Below are positions 9,534 through 17,743 of a stretch of 64,000 nucleotides of DNA, piece after piece. Position 1 is the stretch's first letter, and each line of letters begins with the position of its first letter. Source of the stretch: Marinobacter zhanjiangensis. Lineage in GTDB: Bacteria; Pseudomonadota; Gammaproteobacteria; Pseudomonadales; Oleiphilaceae. The stretch spans positions 248,001 to 312,000 of the forward strand of contig NZ_BMXV01000001.1 in the NCBI RefSeq assembly GCF_014651935.1, read 5' to 3'. Under the pieces are notes generated by a model that did not search any database, had not been told where the DNA came from, and saw only the letters and a list, made by a program, of their open reading frames with translations. A program made the position numbers and the translations under genes.

Positions 9534-9763
9534 GCAGATACCCTGCTAACCACTTGCACTACTTGTTATAGGCCCCTGCGAAACCCCTGCGCCGGTCTGG
9601 AACCGTTTTGTCACCATCGCACCAAATCCGGGCGATGACAGCACTGTTCATTTTTTCATTATCGCCATTCATGACCCGCCAATAATCTTTTTGAATCCCT
9701 CGACTTAGCGCTTTCCAATCCGCTTCTGGCACGCCGACTGCAACATCACTGGCAGGCATCATG

Positions 9764-9779
9764 ACCTGTTAGTACAAGT
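9764..9779. promoter_or_regulatory. Putative GntR operator, site 1
   Basis: The near-palindrome ACCTGT-TAGT-ACAAGT lies 24 bases before the ABC binding-protein gene. The same extended pattern (CATGACCTGT, four variable bases, ACAAG, one variable base, GG) recurs at 13070-13091 before the GntR gene, and nowhere else that I noticed. Size and symmetry fit a HutC-type GntR dimer. Confidence 0.55.
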
Positions 9780-9803
9780 GGACCAACCAGGAAGGCTAGA
9801 ACG

Positions 9804-11165
9804 ATGAGAGACTCAAAAACACTGGCAACAATTACGCTGTGCAGTTCGCTGACGCTCCTCGCGGCCGGCGCATCGGCAGAAACCATCCGCGTCGGTATCG
9901 GCCACCAGAGCATGGTGACCAACACCATCCCTGGCGGCATCATCCTTGAGAAACTGGAGCTGCTGGAAAAGCACCTGCCCACTACCGGCAAATACGAAGA
10001 CGTTGATTACGAGATCATCTACCGGGATTACGATTCCGGCCCGCCCATCACCAACCAGATGCTGGCCGGCAAGCTGGATTTCGGGGTAATGGGGGACTAC
10101 CCCCTGATCGTCAATGGCGCCAAGTTCCAGGAAACCGGCAAGCAGGAAACCCGTTTTATCGCGGTTACCGGTTACAACCTGCGCGGCACTGGTAACGGCA
10201 TCGTGGTACCCATCGACTCCGATGCCCAGAGCCTGGCGGATCTGGAAGGCAAACAGCTTTCCGTACCGGTAGGCAGCGCTGCCTGGGGCATGACCCTGAA
10301 GGCCCTGAGTGAAGCTGGCCTCAGCGATAAGGTGCAGATCGTCAACCAGAGCCCACCCGTGGGCGCCGCCAACATTCAGGCGGGTCGCATCGACGCCCAT
10401 GCCGACTTCTGCCCCTGGTCGGAAATCATGGAGTACCGGGAAACTGGCCGCAAGATCTACGACGGCAGTGAAGCCGAGATCCCCACCTTCCACGGCACCG
10501 TGGTGCGCAAGGACTTCGCCGATGAATACCCGGAAGTGGTCGAGGGCTATCTGACCGCCACCCTGGAAGCCCAGAAGTGGATCCAGGACGACCCCATGGA
10601 AGCGGCGGTAAAAGTATCCGAATGGACCGGCGTGGAGAAAGAGGTGCTCTACCTCTACTTCAGCGAGGGTGGCATCACCACCTTCGAAGCCAGCGTCAAG
10701 CCGGAATGGGTCGACGCTCTGGAATACGACCACGCCCTGCTGCAGCGGGAAGTGGGCATCCCCGACCTGGATTTCGGTCGCTGGTTGGACGACAGCTACC
10801 TGCGTAACGCCTACGAAACCATGGATATGGACTACGAGGCCCTGGTCAGCACTGTTGTCGATACCGAGCCCAATAACCCGGACCTCAAGCCTGCGGAAAT
10901 CTGGTTCGCCGACGAGGGCATCGTCACCTACGACAGCGTATCCGACATGCTGGCAGCCCAGTCAGAAGCGGTCGGCAACATCAACGCCACCTACGTCTAC
11001 GACAACCTCACCGGCCTGAAGCTGTTCGGCAAGGCGGCCTACCTGGTGCGCGGCACCGATGGTGAGGTCGTGGCCTTCCTGAAGAAGGCCGACTCCGACA
11101 AGTTCATCGCTGAAAACGGCGGCACCCTGATCACCGGGGACAGTGCCGTCGCCATGGCTGAGTGA
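9804..11165 (+). CDS. ABC transporter substrate-binding protein (SsuA/TauA/NrtA type) with NosL-like C-terminus
   Basis: This 453-residue protein has a Sec signal peptide (about 1-25, ending GASA) and is periplasmic. Residues about 26-330 resemble NMT1/SsuA-type binding proteins for sulfonates, nitrate and related anions (IRVGIGHQSM, LDFGVMGDYPL, ADFCPWSEIMEY). The length exceeds the usual 310-340 residues. The extra tail (about 380-450) has a pattern (KAAYLVRG, EVVAFLKKADSDKFIAENGG) that looks like the NosL fold, known as a copper-chaperone domain; this is my reading and needs a profile search. It heads an operon with permease and ATPase genes. The substrate is unknown. Confidence 0.85.
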   Translation: MRDSKTLATITLCSSLTLLAAGASAETIRVGIGHQSMVTNTIPGGIILEKLELLEKHLPTTGKYEDVDYEIIYRDYDSGPPITNQMLAGKLDFGVMGDYPLIVNGAKFQETGKQETRFIAVTGYNLRGTGNGIVVPIDSDAQSLADLEGKQLSVPVGSAAWGMTLKALSEAGLSDKVQIVNQSPPVGAANIQAGRIDAHADFCPWSEIMEYRETGRKIYDGSEAEIPTFHGTVVRKDFADEYPEVVEGYLTATLEAQKWIQDDPMEAAVKVSEWTGVEKEVLYLYFSEGGITTFEASVKPEWVDALEYDHALLQREVGIPDLDFGRWLDDSYLRNAYETMDMDYEALVSTVVDTEPNNPDLKPAEIWFADEGIVTYDSVSDMLAAQSEAVGNINATYVYDNLTGLKLFGKAAYLVRGTDGEVVAFLKKADSDKFIAENGGTLITGDSAVAMAE

Positions 11166-11220
11166 CCCACTCCCGGGCGGGTACTGCGGTATCCGCCCGG
11201 CAAGGTCCGAGGAGCAGACA

Positions 11221-12153
11221 ATGGACAGCAAGAGCAACGCAGCATTGAAAACCACGGGGCCGGAGGCCGTCGCAGAGGCGACTCCCGCGCCGTCCGTGTC
11301 GGCGCCGGAAACGCCACGGCCCGCTGCCAACACCCCGACAGCAACGAAACGTCCCTCGCCCACCGGCCTGTGGTTCCGCACCACCGGCAGCCGCTATCTG
11401 GTACGGGTGGTGGCACTGATTGCAGCGGTGGTCCTGTGGCAACTGGCATCCGATAACGGGTTCAACGTCTACATCAACTTCGACAACATTCCGGCCCCCA
11501 CCGCCGTGGGCTCAGCGCTGATGACGGAACTGGGTGGCCAGGAATTCTACCTGCACATCATGCACAGCCTGCAACGGGTGGCCATTGCCTACGGCCTGGC
11601 CGTGGTGATCGGCGTCGTTCTGGGTGTAGCCATGGGCCGTTCCAAATGGGCGGAAGACATCATCCTGCCCTACATCGAGCTGCTGCGGCCCATTCCGGCG
11701 GTGGCCTGGATTCCCCTGGCGATCCTGATGCTGCCCACCGAGCAGGCCAGCATCGTCTTCATCACCTTTCTGGGGGCCCTGTTCCCGGTGGTGCTGAACA
11801 CCATCCATGGTGTGGAGCAGACCAACAGCGTGCTGATCCGCGCCGCCCGCAGCCTGGGGGCCAGCAACCGGGCCATCCTCTGGCATGTGGTGCTGCCCGG
11901 GGCCATGCCGTCCATCGTGGCGGGGCTGGCCATCGGCATGGGCGTGGCCTGGTTCTCCCTGCTGGCCGGGGAAATCATCAGCGGCCAGTACGGCATTGGT
12001 TACTACACCTGGAACTCCTACACCCTGATCCAGTACCCGCAGATCATCATCGGCATGCTCACCATCGGTGGCCTGGGCACCCTGTGCACGCTGCTGATCC
12101 GCAAGGCCTGTAACCCGCTGCTCAAGTGGCAGGTAAAAGGAGGTCAGTCATGA
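11221..12153 (+). CDS. ABC transporter permease (SsuC/TauC type)
   Basis: This 310-residue inner-membrane permease has a Pro/Ala/Thr-rich cytoplasmic N-terminus (about 1-60) and about six membrane helices. The EAA loop, ARSLGASNRAILWHVVLPGA, contacts the ATPase. The motif IPLAILMLPTEQASIVFITFLG is typical of nitrate/sulfonate/taurine permeases. The start at 11221 follows GAGGAGCAG; an in-frame upstream extension overlaps the preceding gene and has no family sequence. Its stop overlaps the ATPase start (ATGA), so the two subunits are coupled. Confidence 0.9.
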   Translation: MDSKSNAALKTTGPEAVAEATPAPSVSAPETPRPAANTPTATKRPSPTGLWFRTTGSRYLVRVVALIAAVVLWQLASDNGFNVYINFDNIPAPTAVGSALMTELGGQEFYLHIMHSLQRVAIAYGLAVVIGVVLGVAMGRSKWAEDIILPYIELLRPIPAVAWIPLAILMLPTEQASIVFITFLGALFPVVLNTIHGVEQTNSVLIRAARSLGASNRAILWHVVLPGAMPSIVAGLAIGMGVAWFSLLAGEIISGQYGIGYYTWNSYTLIQYPQIIIGMLTIGGLGTLCTLLIRKACNPLLKWQVKGGQS

Positions 12154-13031
12154 GTGATGCAGCGATGATGAACGACAACCGACTGGCGGTGCTGGACCAC
12201 AGCCGCCTGCAGGGCAAGGGGAACAAGACCGGCGAGGACCGGGGACGGATCTCGGTGCGGGACGTGGACATTGTCTTCGATACCGCCAGTGGCCCCCACA
12301 TGGCCGTGCAGAGCGCCAGCCTGACGGTACGTCCGGGCGAGTTCCTGTGTCTGCTGGGCCCCTCTGGCTGTGGCAAATCCACCCTGATGAACACCGTGGC
12401 GGGTTTCGTGAAGCCCAGCCAGGGCGAAGTGATGGTGGATGGCAAGCCGGTCACCGAACCGGGCCCGGACCGGGGCATGGTGTTCCAGCAGCACTCCCTG
12501 TTCCCCTGGAAAACGGTGAAGGAAAACGTGGCCTTTGGTCCGCTGATGGCCGGAGCCAGCAAATCGGAGGCGTCCAGCATCGCCCGAACCTTCCTCTCAC
12601 TGGTGGGTCTGGCGGCGTTTGAGAACGCCTATCCCAACACCCTGTCCGGCGGTATGCAGCAGCGGGTGGGCATCGCCCGTGCGTTGGCCAACTACCCCAG
12701 CGTGTTGCTGATGGATGAGCCCTTCGGCGCCCTGGACGCCCAGACCCGCTCCATGATGCAGGAGAACCTCCTGGAGATCTGGAGCGAGTTCCACAACACC
12801 GTGGTGTTCGTCACCCACGACATCGACGAGGCCGTGTTCCTCTCCGACCGCATTGTGGTCATGAGCGCCAGCCCTGGCCGGATCATCGCCGACATTCCTG
12901 TCGAGCTGCCCCGACCCCGGGAGCAGTCCCTGATCACTACGCCGGAGTTTATGGACCTGAAGCGCCAATGCCTGGAGCTGATCCGCCAGGAAACCCTCAA
13001 CGCGTTCCAGCAGCAGAACAAGGCGGGGTAA
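12150..13031 (+). CDS. ABC transporter ATP-binding protein (SsuB/TauB type)
   Basis: This 293-residue ATPase energises the importer. Walker A is GPSGCGKST (70-78), the signature is LSGGM (165-169) and Walker B ends in MDEP (188-191). The D-loop GALD and the switch histidine in FVTHDIDEA follow. The start at 12150 has a strong AAAGGAGGT Shine-Dalgarno and overlaps the permease stop by four bases. The C-terminal region is that of the nitrate/sulfonate/taurine subfamily. It is followed by a short gap holding a second putative GntR operator. Confidence 0.93.
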   Translation: MSDAAMMNDNRLAVLDHSRLQGKGNKTGEDRGRISVRDVDIVFDTASGPHMAVQSASLTVRPGEFLCLLGPSGCGKSTLMNTVAGFVKPSQGEVMVDGKPVTEPGPDRGMVFQQHSLFPWKTVKENVAFGPLMAGASKSEASSIARTFLSLVGLAAFENAYPNTLSGGMQQRVGIARALANYPSVLLMDEPFGALDAQTRSMMQENLLEIWSEFHNTVVFVTHDIDEAVFLSDRIVVMSASPGRIIADIPVELPRPREQSLITTPEFMDLKRQCLELIRQETLNAFQQQNKAG

Positions 13032-13073
13032 ACCATGAACCTCTTTGACCCGACTTCGACTGCACTCGCCATG

Positions 13074-13089
13074 ACCTGTCATGACAAGC
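13074..13089. promoter_or_regulatory. Putative GntR operator, site 2
   Basis: ACCTGT-CATG-ACAAGC lies 13 bases before the GntR gene and matches site 1 at 9764-9779 in both half-sites. The core also forms a perfect CATGAC-CT-GTCATG palindrome (13070-13083). This suggests autoregulation of the GntR gene and co-control of the genes after it. Confidence 0.55.
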
Positions 13090-13102
13090 GGGAGGGCACA
13101 CG

Positions 13103-13846
13103 ATGAACAACGCCACCCAACTGATGGCCGGGCATTCGCCACTGCCGCTCTACGTGCAGATTCGCGACAGCCTGCGGCGGCAGATCCTCGAGGGCCAGTA
13201 CCAGTTCCACGAGCGGCTGCCCTCCGAGAACGCCATGATGAAAACCTTTGGCGTGTCCCGGATCACCATCCGCCAGGCCCTGCGGGACCTGCACAACGAA
13301 GGTCTGGTGTTCTCGGCCCAGGGTAAGGGCACCTTCGTCAGCAAGCCCAAGGCGGTGCAGAACGTGCAACGCCTGGAGGGCTTCGGCGAGGCCATGGCCG
13401 CTCAGGGTTACGAGGCCTCCGCCCGGGTGCTGAGCATCCAGCAGATGAAGGCCCCCAAGGCCGTGGTCGCAGCGCTTGACCTACACGCCGGTGACGACGT
13501 GGTGGAAGTGAAGCGGGTGCGCTACCTGAACCGGGAGCCGGTTTGCATCGAGAACAGCTACTTCCCTCTGGATGTGGGCCGGCAGATGTTCGCCCTCGAC
13601 CTGTCCGGCGACATCTTCCCGATGCTGGAAAACCTCTTCGGCCTGCCCCTGGGCGGTGCCGATATCGGCCTGGACGCCATCCTCGCGGATGACGAAACCC
13701 GGGAATACCTCAACCTCCGGGCCGGCGAAGCCATCCTGCGGGTGGAACGCCTGACCCATAACCGGGACGGCCGGCCCATCGACTTCGAATACCTCTGCTA
13801 TCGCGGCGATTCCTTCAAATACCAATTCCGGATCGACCGGAAATAG
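13103..13846 (+). CDS. GntR-family (HutC/UTRA) transcriptional regulator
   Basis: This 247-residue protein has an N-terminal GntR winged helix (about 15-75, with LYVQIRDSLRRQILEG and VSRITIRQALRDL) and a C-terminal UTRA ligand-binding domain (about 95-240, with VEVKRVRYLNREP and LRVERLTHNRDGRP). HutC-type regulators release DNA when they bind a pathway metabolite. It sits between the importer genes and the redox genes, ten bases before the flavoprotein. With the paired upstream sites it is the likely local switch of the whole cluster. Confidence 0.9.
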   Translation: MNNATQLMAGHSPLPLYVQIRDSLRRQILEGQYQFHERLPSENAMMKTFGVSRITIRQALRDLHNEGLVFSAQGKGTFVSKPKAVQNVQRLEGFGEAMAAQGYEASARVLSIQQMKAPKAVVAALDLHAGDDVVEVKRVRYLNREPVCIENSYFPLDVGRQMFALDLSGDIFPMLENLFGLPLGGADIGLDAILADDETREYLNLRAGEAILRVERLTHNRDGRPIDFEYLCYRGDSFKYQFRIDRK

Positions 13847-13855
13847 GAGCACCTG

Positions 13856-15592
13856 ATGATGAAGATCAACGACATTCCCGTAATCGACACCGACGTACTG
13901 GTTATCGGCGGCGGCACCGCCGGCCCCATGGCCGCGGTTACCGCCAAGGAGCAGGACCCGAACCTGAAGGTCATGCTGCTGGAGAAGGCCAACGTCAAAC
14001 GCTCCGGCGCCATCTCCATGGGCATGGACGGACTCAACAACGCCGTGGTGCCGGGCCACGCAACGCCCGAGCAGTACGTGAAGGAAATCACCATCGCCAA
14101 CGATGGTGTCGTCCACCAGCCGGCGCTGATGGCCTATGCCACCCGGTCGTTCCCGATGATCGAGAAGCTGGACTCCTGGGGCGTGCACTTCCAGAAGGAC
14201 GAGACCGGCGACTACGACATGAAGAAGGTGCACCACCTGGGCACCTACGTGCTGCCCATGCCGGAGGGCCACAACGTCAAGAAGATCCTCTACCGCCGTC
14301 TGCGCCGCAACCGGGTGGAGATTGAAAACCGCTACACCGCCACCCGGCTGCTGAAGGACCCGGACGGCAATATCGCCGGCATGATCGGGGTGAACACCCG
14401 CACCGCCGAGCCCATCATCATCCGCGCCAAGGCGGTGATCATGGCCACCGGCGCCGCCGGCCGCATCGGCCTGCCCACGTCCGGCTACCTGTTCGGCACT
14501 TACGAGAATCCGGCCAATAACGGTGATGGCCACGCCATGGCCTACCACGCCGGCGCCGACCTGGCGAACCTGGAGTGCTACCAGGTGAACCCGCTGCTGA
14601 AGGACTACAACGGCCCGGCCTGTGCCTATGTGACCGGCCCCCTGGGCGGGTTTACGTCCAATGCCTTCGGTGAGCGCTTCATCGAGTGCGACTACTGGTC
14701 CGGCCAGATGATGCTGGAGTTCTTCAAGGAACTGGAATCCGGCACCGGCCCGGTGTTCCTCAAGCTGGATCACCTGGCGGAGGAAACCATCCAGGAAATC
14801 GAGACCGTGCTGCACACCAACGAGCGCCCCAGCCGTGGTCGCTTCCACGAGGGCCGGAATGTGAACTACCGCCAGCGCATGGTGGAAATGCACATCTCCG
14901 AGATCGGCTTCTGCTCCGGCCACTCCGCCTCCGGTGTGTGGACCGACGAAACCGGCGCCACCACCGTGCCCGGCCTCTATGGCGCCGGCGATATGGCCAG
15001 CGTGCCCCACAACTACATGCTGGGGGCCTTCGTGTACGGCCAGATCTGTGGTGAAAGCGCGGCGGAGTTCGTCAAGACCCGCGGTGACATCAAGCTGGAT
15101 GAGGACTTTATCGTTGCCGAACTGGAGCGCATCCAGGCGCCCATGAAGCGGGCCGATGGCATTCCTCCGGAGCAGATGGAGTACAAGGTGCGCCGGCTGG
15201 TGAACGACTACCTACAGCCGCCCAAGGTCACCAAGAAGATGGAGATCGGTCTGGAACGCATCCTTAACGTCCGCAAGGACGTCGACAAGCTCTGTGCCCG
15301 CGACCCCCATGAACTGCTCCGGGCCATGGAAGTGCAGTCCATTATCGACTGCGCCGAGATGGCAGCCCGGGCGTCCCTGTACCGCACTGAATCCCGCTGG
15401 GGCCTCTACCACTACCGGGTGGACTGCCCGGAACAGAACAACGAGGACTGGTTCTGCCACACCCGCCTGTACAAGGACGAGAACGGCAACATGGCCAGCG
15501 GCAAACGGCCCATTGCCGACTACATCGTGTCCCTCGGTGAAGAGAAGGACGCCTACAACAAGCTGCGGGTCCAGAAAGCCGCCAACGCCTGA
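13856..15592 (+). CDS. AprA-like FAD flavoprotein (fumarate reductase/adenylylsulfate reductase family)
   Basis: This 578-residue flavoprotein starts with the FAD-binding motif VLVIGGGTAGPMAA (14-27). It has RSGAISMGMDGLN (50-62), whose arrangement recalls RSGAVAQG in adenylylsulfate reductase subunit alpha. ATGAAGRIGLPTSG and the FAD-contacting GLYGAGDMAS are the other family marks. It lacks the FRD/SDH histidine-containing fumarate signature I would expect, so it is closer to AprA-like proteins than to SdhA. The next gene encodes an AprB-like ferredoxin, so the two probably form a heterodimer. The substrate is unknown; a sulfur compound brought in by the neighbouring importer is an inference. 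Confidence 0.82.
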   Translation: MMKINDIPVIDTDVLVIGGGTAGPMAAVTAKEQDPNLKVMLLEKANVKRSGAISMGMDGLNNAVVPGHATPEQYVKEITIANDGVVHQPALMAYATRSFPMIEKLDSWGVHFQKDETGDYDMKKVHHLGTYVLPMPEGHNVKKILYRRLRRNRVEIENRYTATRLLKDPDGNIAGMIGVNTRTAEPIIIRAKAVIMATGAAGRIGLPTSGYLFGTYENPANNGDGHAMAYHAGADLANLECYQVNPLLKDYNGPACAYVTGPLGGFTSNAFGERFIECDYWSGQMMLEFFKELESGTGPVFLKLDHLAEETIQEIETVLHTNERPSRGRFHEGRNVNYRQRMVEMHISEIGFCSGHSASGVWTDETGATTVPGLYGAGDMASVPHNYMLGAFVYGQICGESAAEFVKTRGDIKLDEDFIVAELERIQAPMKRADGIPPEQMEYKVRRLVNDYLQPPKVTKKMEIGLERILNVRKDVDKLCARDPHELLRAMEVQSIIDCAEMAARASLYRTESRWGLYHYRVDCPEQNNEDWFCHTRLYKDENGNMASGKRPIADYIVSLGEEKDAYNKLRVQKAANA

Positions 15593-15636
15593 TTCATAAC
15601 GGCTTTCAAATTCAAGAAACAAGAGAGGAAACGACC

Positions 15637-15870
15637 ATGCCTATCGCCAATCATCATTCCACCGTCCCGGTCACCGTGGACGAAGACAAGTGCATCGCCG
15701 ACAAGGGCTGCACCGTGTGCATTGATGTGTGCCCCCTGGATGTCCTGTGGATCAACGAGGACACCGGCAAGGCCCACATGAAATACGACGAGTGCTGGTA
15801 CTGCATGCCCTGCGAGGCGGACTGCCCCACGGATGCCGTCACCGTCAACATCCCCTACCTGCTGAGCTGA
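15637..15870 (+). CDS. AprB-like 2[4Fe-4S] ferredoxin
   Basis: This 77-residue ferredoxin has eight cysteines at 19, 25, 28, 32 and 53, 56, 59, 63, each set ending in CP, enough for two [4Fe-4S] clusters. The five-residue gap after the first cysteine and the DECWYCMPCEADCP segment resemble the beta subunit of adenylylsulfate reductase, but without its C-terminal wrapping tail. It follows the flavoprotein by 44 bases, with GAGAGGAAA as ribosome site. It is the likely direct electron partner of that flavoprotein. Confidence 0.88.
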   Translation: MPIANHHSTVPVTVDEDKCIADKGCTVCIDVCPLDVLWINEDTGKAHMKYDECWYCMPCEADCPTDAVTVNIPYLLS

Positions 15871-15878
15871 GGTGAGCC

Positions 15879-16838
15879 ATGAAGACTTACGACGACCCCG
15901 AACTGCAGGCCATCGCCGTCAAGCTGGCCTCCGATGACCCCGGCATCCGCCGTGTCGGTGTGCTCGACCTGGTGGACTCCGGTGAGCCGGAAGCGGTGGA
16001 ACTGCTGCTGCTTGCCCTGCGGGACAGCGACACCGCCGTGCGCCAGGAAGCCGCCAAGGTGGTGGACGAGTTCGAAGCCGAGGACATGGCCGACGCCCTG
16101 ATCGCCGCACTGGGTGACAACGACGAGGTGGTGCGCAATGCCGCCGCCCACGCCCTGGCGGACCTCAAGGATCCCGCCGTGGCCGAGCCGCTGCTGGAGG
16201 CACTGGACTCCAGCTCCGATGGATTCGTGGTGGCCGGCATCCTGCGGGCCCTCAAGCCGCTGCGCCACCCGGGCTCGCAACGCCCGGCCCTGAAACGACT
16301 CGGCGACACCGATCCGGTGGTGCGCCGGGAAGCGGTGGGGGTGATCGGCTGGCTGAAGCAGCCGGAAAACCTGCCTGCCCTTGTGGAAACTGCCCAGCAC
16401 GACGAGGACCCGGAAGTGCGCCGGGCCGCCACCGGCGCCCTGGTCTATGCCAGCCCGCAGCAGGTGGGCCAGGCCCTGATCGGCCTGCTCACCGACGACC
16501 ACTGGCAGGTGCGCTGCGAGGCCGCCAACAGCATCGGCAAGCTGGACCACCAGGCCGCCTTGCCGGCGCTGATGGATGCCACCCGGGACGAGCTCTGGCA
16601 GGTGCGGGAAAAGGCCGTGGATGCCCTGGGCAAGCTGGGTTCCGCACAGGCCATTCCGGTACTGGGGGAGTGTTCCCAGGATGCCATGAGCAACCTGCGC
16701 AAGGCCGCCATCGGCGCCCTGGGCACCATCGGCCACAGCGACGGCCTGCCCTTCGTGCAAAGTGCCATGGACGACCCGGACCCGGACGTGCGCAAGCTGG
16801 CCCGCTGGGCGATGTCGAAACTGGACAACGCAGCCTGA
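15879..16838 (+). CDS. HEAT-repeat protein
   Basis: This 319-residue acidic protein consists almost entirely of about nine to ten helical repeats of roughly 31 residues. Recurring units include DPEVRRAATGAL, WQVRCEAANSIGKL, WQVREKAVDALGKLG and NLRKAAIGALGTIG, typical of HEAT/PBS-lyase repeats. There is no signal peptide, so it is cytosolic. Such repeats bind proteins and act as scaffolds. Lying eight bases after the ferredoxin and before the 7Fe ferredoxin, it may assemble or mature the flavoprotein complex; this is inference from position. No catalytic domain is visible. Confidence 0.85.
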   Translation: MKTYDDPELQAIAVKLASDDPGIRRVGVLDLVDSGEPEAVELLLLALRDSDTAVRQEAAKVVDEFEAEDMADALIAALGDNDEVVRNAAAHALADLKDPAVAEPLLEALDSSSDGFVVAGILRALKPLRHPGSQRPALKRLGDTDPVVRREAVGVIGWLKQPENLPALVETAQHDEDPEVRRAATGALVYASPQQVGQALIGLLTDDHWQVRCEAANSIGKLDHQAALPALMDATRDELWQVREKAVDALGKLGSAQAIPVLGECSQDAMSNLRKAAIGALGTIGHSDGLPFVQSAMDDPDPDVRKLARWAMSKLDNAA

Positions 16839-16910
16839 GCGTCTGCCCTGACCGGATCTTGTGGGTCTGGTCGGGGCGGCCACTGGCTGTCTCTGCAAAG
16901 GAGAGAATCC

Positions 16911-17234
16911 ATGACCTTTGTTGTCACCGAAAACTGCATCCGCTGCAAGTACACCGACTGCGTGGACGTGTGCCCGGCGGACTGCTTTCACGAAGGCCCG
17001 AACTTCCTGGTGATCAACCCGGAAACCTGCATCGACTGCAGCCTGTGCGTGCAGGAGTGCCCGGCGGACGCCATTTACGAGGAGTCCGATCTGCCGGACG
17101 ACCAGCGCCACTTTATCGAACTCAATGCCGAACTGGCCCAGGTGTGGCCAGTGATCAGCGAGGCTGGCACTCCCCTGCCGGAAGCCGAGCAGTGGATTGA
17201 TCAGGGGGAAAAGCTGCAGTTTCTGGAGCGTTAA
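16911..17234 (+). CDS. fdxA: Seven-iron ferredoxin
   Basis: This 107-residue ferredoxin has the FdxA pattern: Cys9, Cys12, Cys17, Cys21-Pro, Cys25, then Cys40, Cys43, Cys46 and Cys50-Pro. In this family one [3Fe-4S] and one [4Fe-4S] cluster are bound, and the tail after residue 60 wraps the protein. A Shine-Dalgarno AAAGGAGAG precedes the start. It is a small soluble electron carrier and, together with the ferredoxin-NADP reductase at 18789, can supply electrons to the AprBA-like pair (inference). Confidence 0.92.
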   Translation: MTFVVTENCIRCKYTDCVDVCPADCFHEGPNFLVINPETCIDCSLCVQECPADAIYEESDLPDDQRHFIELNAELAQVWPVISEAGTPLPEAEQWIDQGEKLQFLER

Positions 17235-17237
17235 CTG

Positions 17238-17417
17238 ATGCCGCAACTTGTCATAACGAGTTTGAAAACGCTGGCGGTACTGGTCGCACTCATGACCGCC
17301 AGCCAGAGCAGCGCCCGACCCCTGGAGATACCGGTGAACACGGTTCAGATGCCGGAAGCACCCGCTGAGCCTGCTATCCGAAAACCGACTACTGATGTTG
17401 AAGGAGTAACGCCATGA
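17238..17417 (+). CDS. Small exported peptide, unknown function
   Basis: This 59-residue frame starts three bases after the FdxA stop. Its own stop overlaps the start of the DUF971 gene by four bases (ATGA), the coupling used throughout this operon. Residues 1-26 form a signal peptide: a Lys10 n-region, a hydrophobic core LAVLVALMTA, and SQSSA before a probable cleavage site. The rest is a short Pro/Glu-rich mature part of about 33 residues without cysteines. The Shine-Dalgarno of the next gene, AAGGAG, lies inside its 3' end. No family is recognised. It may be a real peptide or a leader that couples translation. Confidence 0.55.
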   Translation: MPQLVITSLKTLAVLVALMTASQSSARPLEIPVNTVQMPEAPAEPAIRKPTTDVEGVTP

Positions 17418-17743
17418 CCGCTGAAGCCCTTGCCCAAACCGACACAAGGACAGAAGCACCCAGCCAGGTCCGCCTGCGCGGCAAACAGAAGATGGTGGAA
17501 ATCACCTGGCCCGACGGCCTGGAAAGCCAGCTGAGCTGCCTGGTACTGAGGAAGTCCTGCGCCTGTTCCAGCTGTAGCAATGCCCGTCAGAAGGGCGCCA
17601 TCAGCCTGATCGACGCGGACATCGGCATCGACAACCTGAATGTGCACGGTGTCAGTGCCATGCAGTTCCACTTCAGCGACGGCCACAACCGGGGGCTCTA
17701 TCCCTGGTCCTACCTGCGCCAGCTGTGTGAGCAGGTGTCATGA
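17414..17743 (+). CDS. DUF971 (GBBH-like N-terminal domain) protein
   Basis: This 109-residue protein is a single DUF971 domain. It has the typical beta-rich WPDGLESQLSCLVLR start, a cysteine group CACSSCSN, the IGIDNLNVHGVSAMQFHFSDGH core, and the end GLYPWSYLRQL. The same fold forms the N-terminal zinc-binding domain of gamma-butyrobetaine hydroxylase and also appears next to or fused to Mrp/ApbC Fe-S carriers. An Mrp/ApbC gene is present in this operon, so an Fe-S handling role is suggested. It overlaps both neighbours by four bases. Confidence 0.88.
   Translation: MTAEALAQTDTRTEAPSQVRLRGKQKMVEITWPDGLESQLSCLVLRKSCACSSCSNARQKGAISLIDADIGIDNLNVHGVSAMQFHFSDGHNRGLYPWSYLRQLCEQVS

Noticed and set aside
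9559..9762. 67-codon minus-strand frame between the LysR gene and the ABC binding-protein gene
   Set aside because: Its start overlaps the edge of the proposed GntR operator, there is no good ribosome site and no family resemblance. The 270-base gap is better read as promoter region.
13481..15010. 509-codon minus-strand frame opposite the GntR and flavoprotein genes
   Set aside because: Complement of a strongly biased coding region, with no motif or ribosome site.
13856..15592. Succinate dehydrogenase or fumarate reductase subunit A
   Set aside because: No SdhB/C/D genes, and the partner is an 8-Cys ferredoxin of AprB type; the RSGAISMG motif fits AprA-like proteins better.
15855..17459. 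534-codon minus-strand frame opposite the HEAT and ferredoxin genes
   Set aside because: It is antisense to three well-supported genes and rich in His/Gly/Gln, as expected from the complement of GC-rich codons. No domain is visible.
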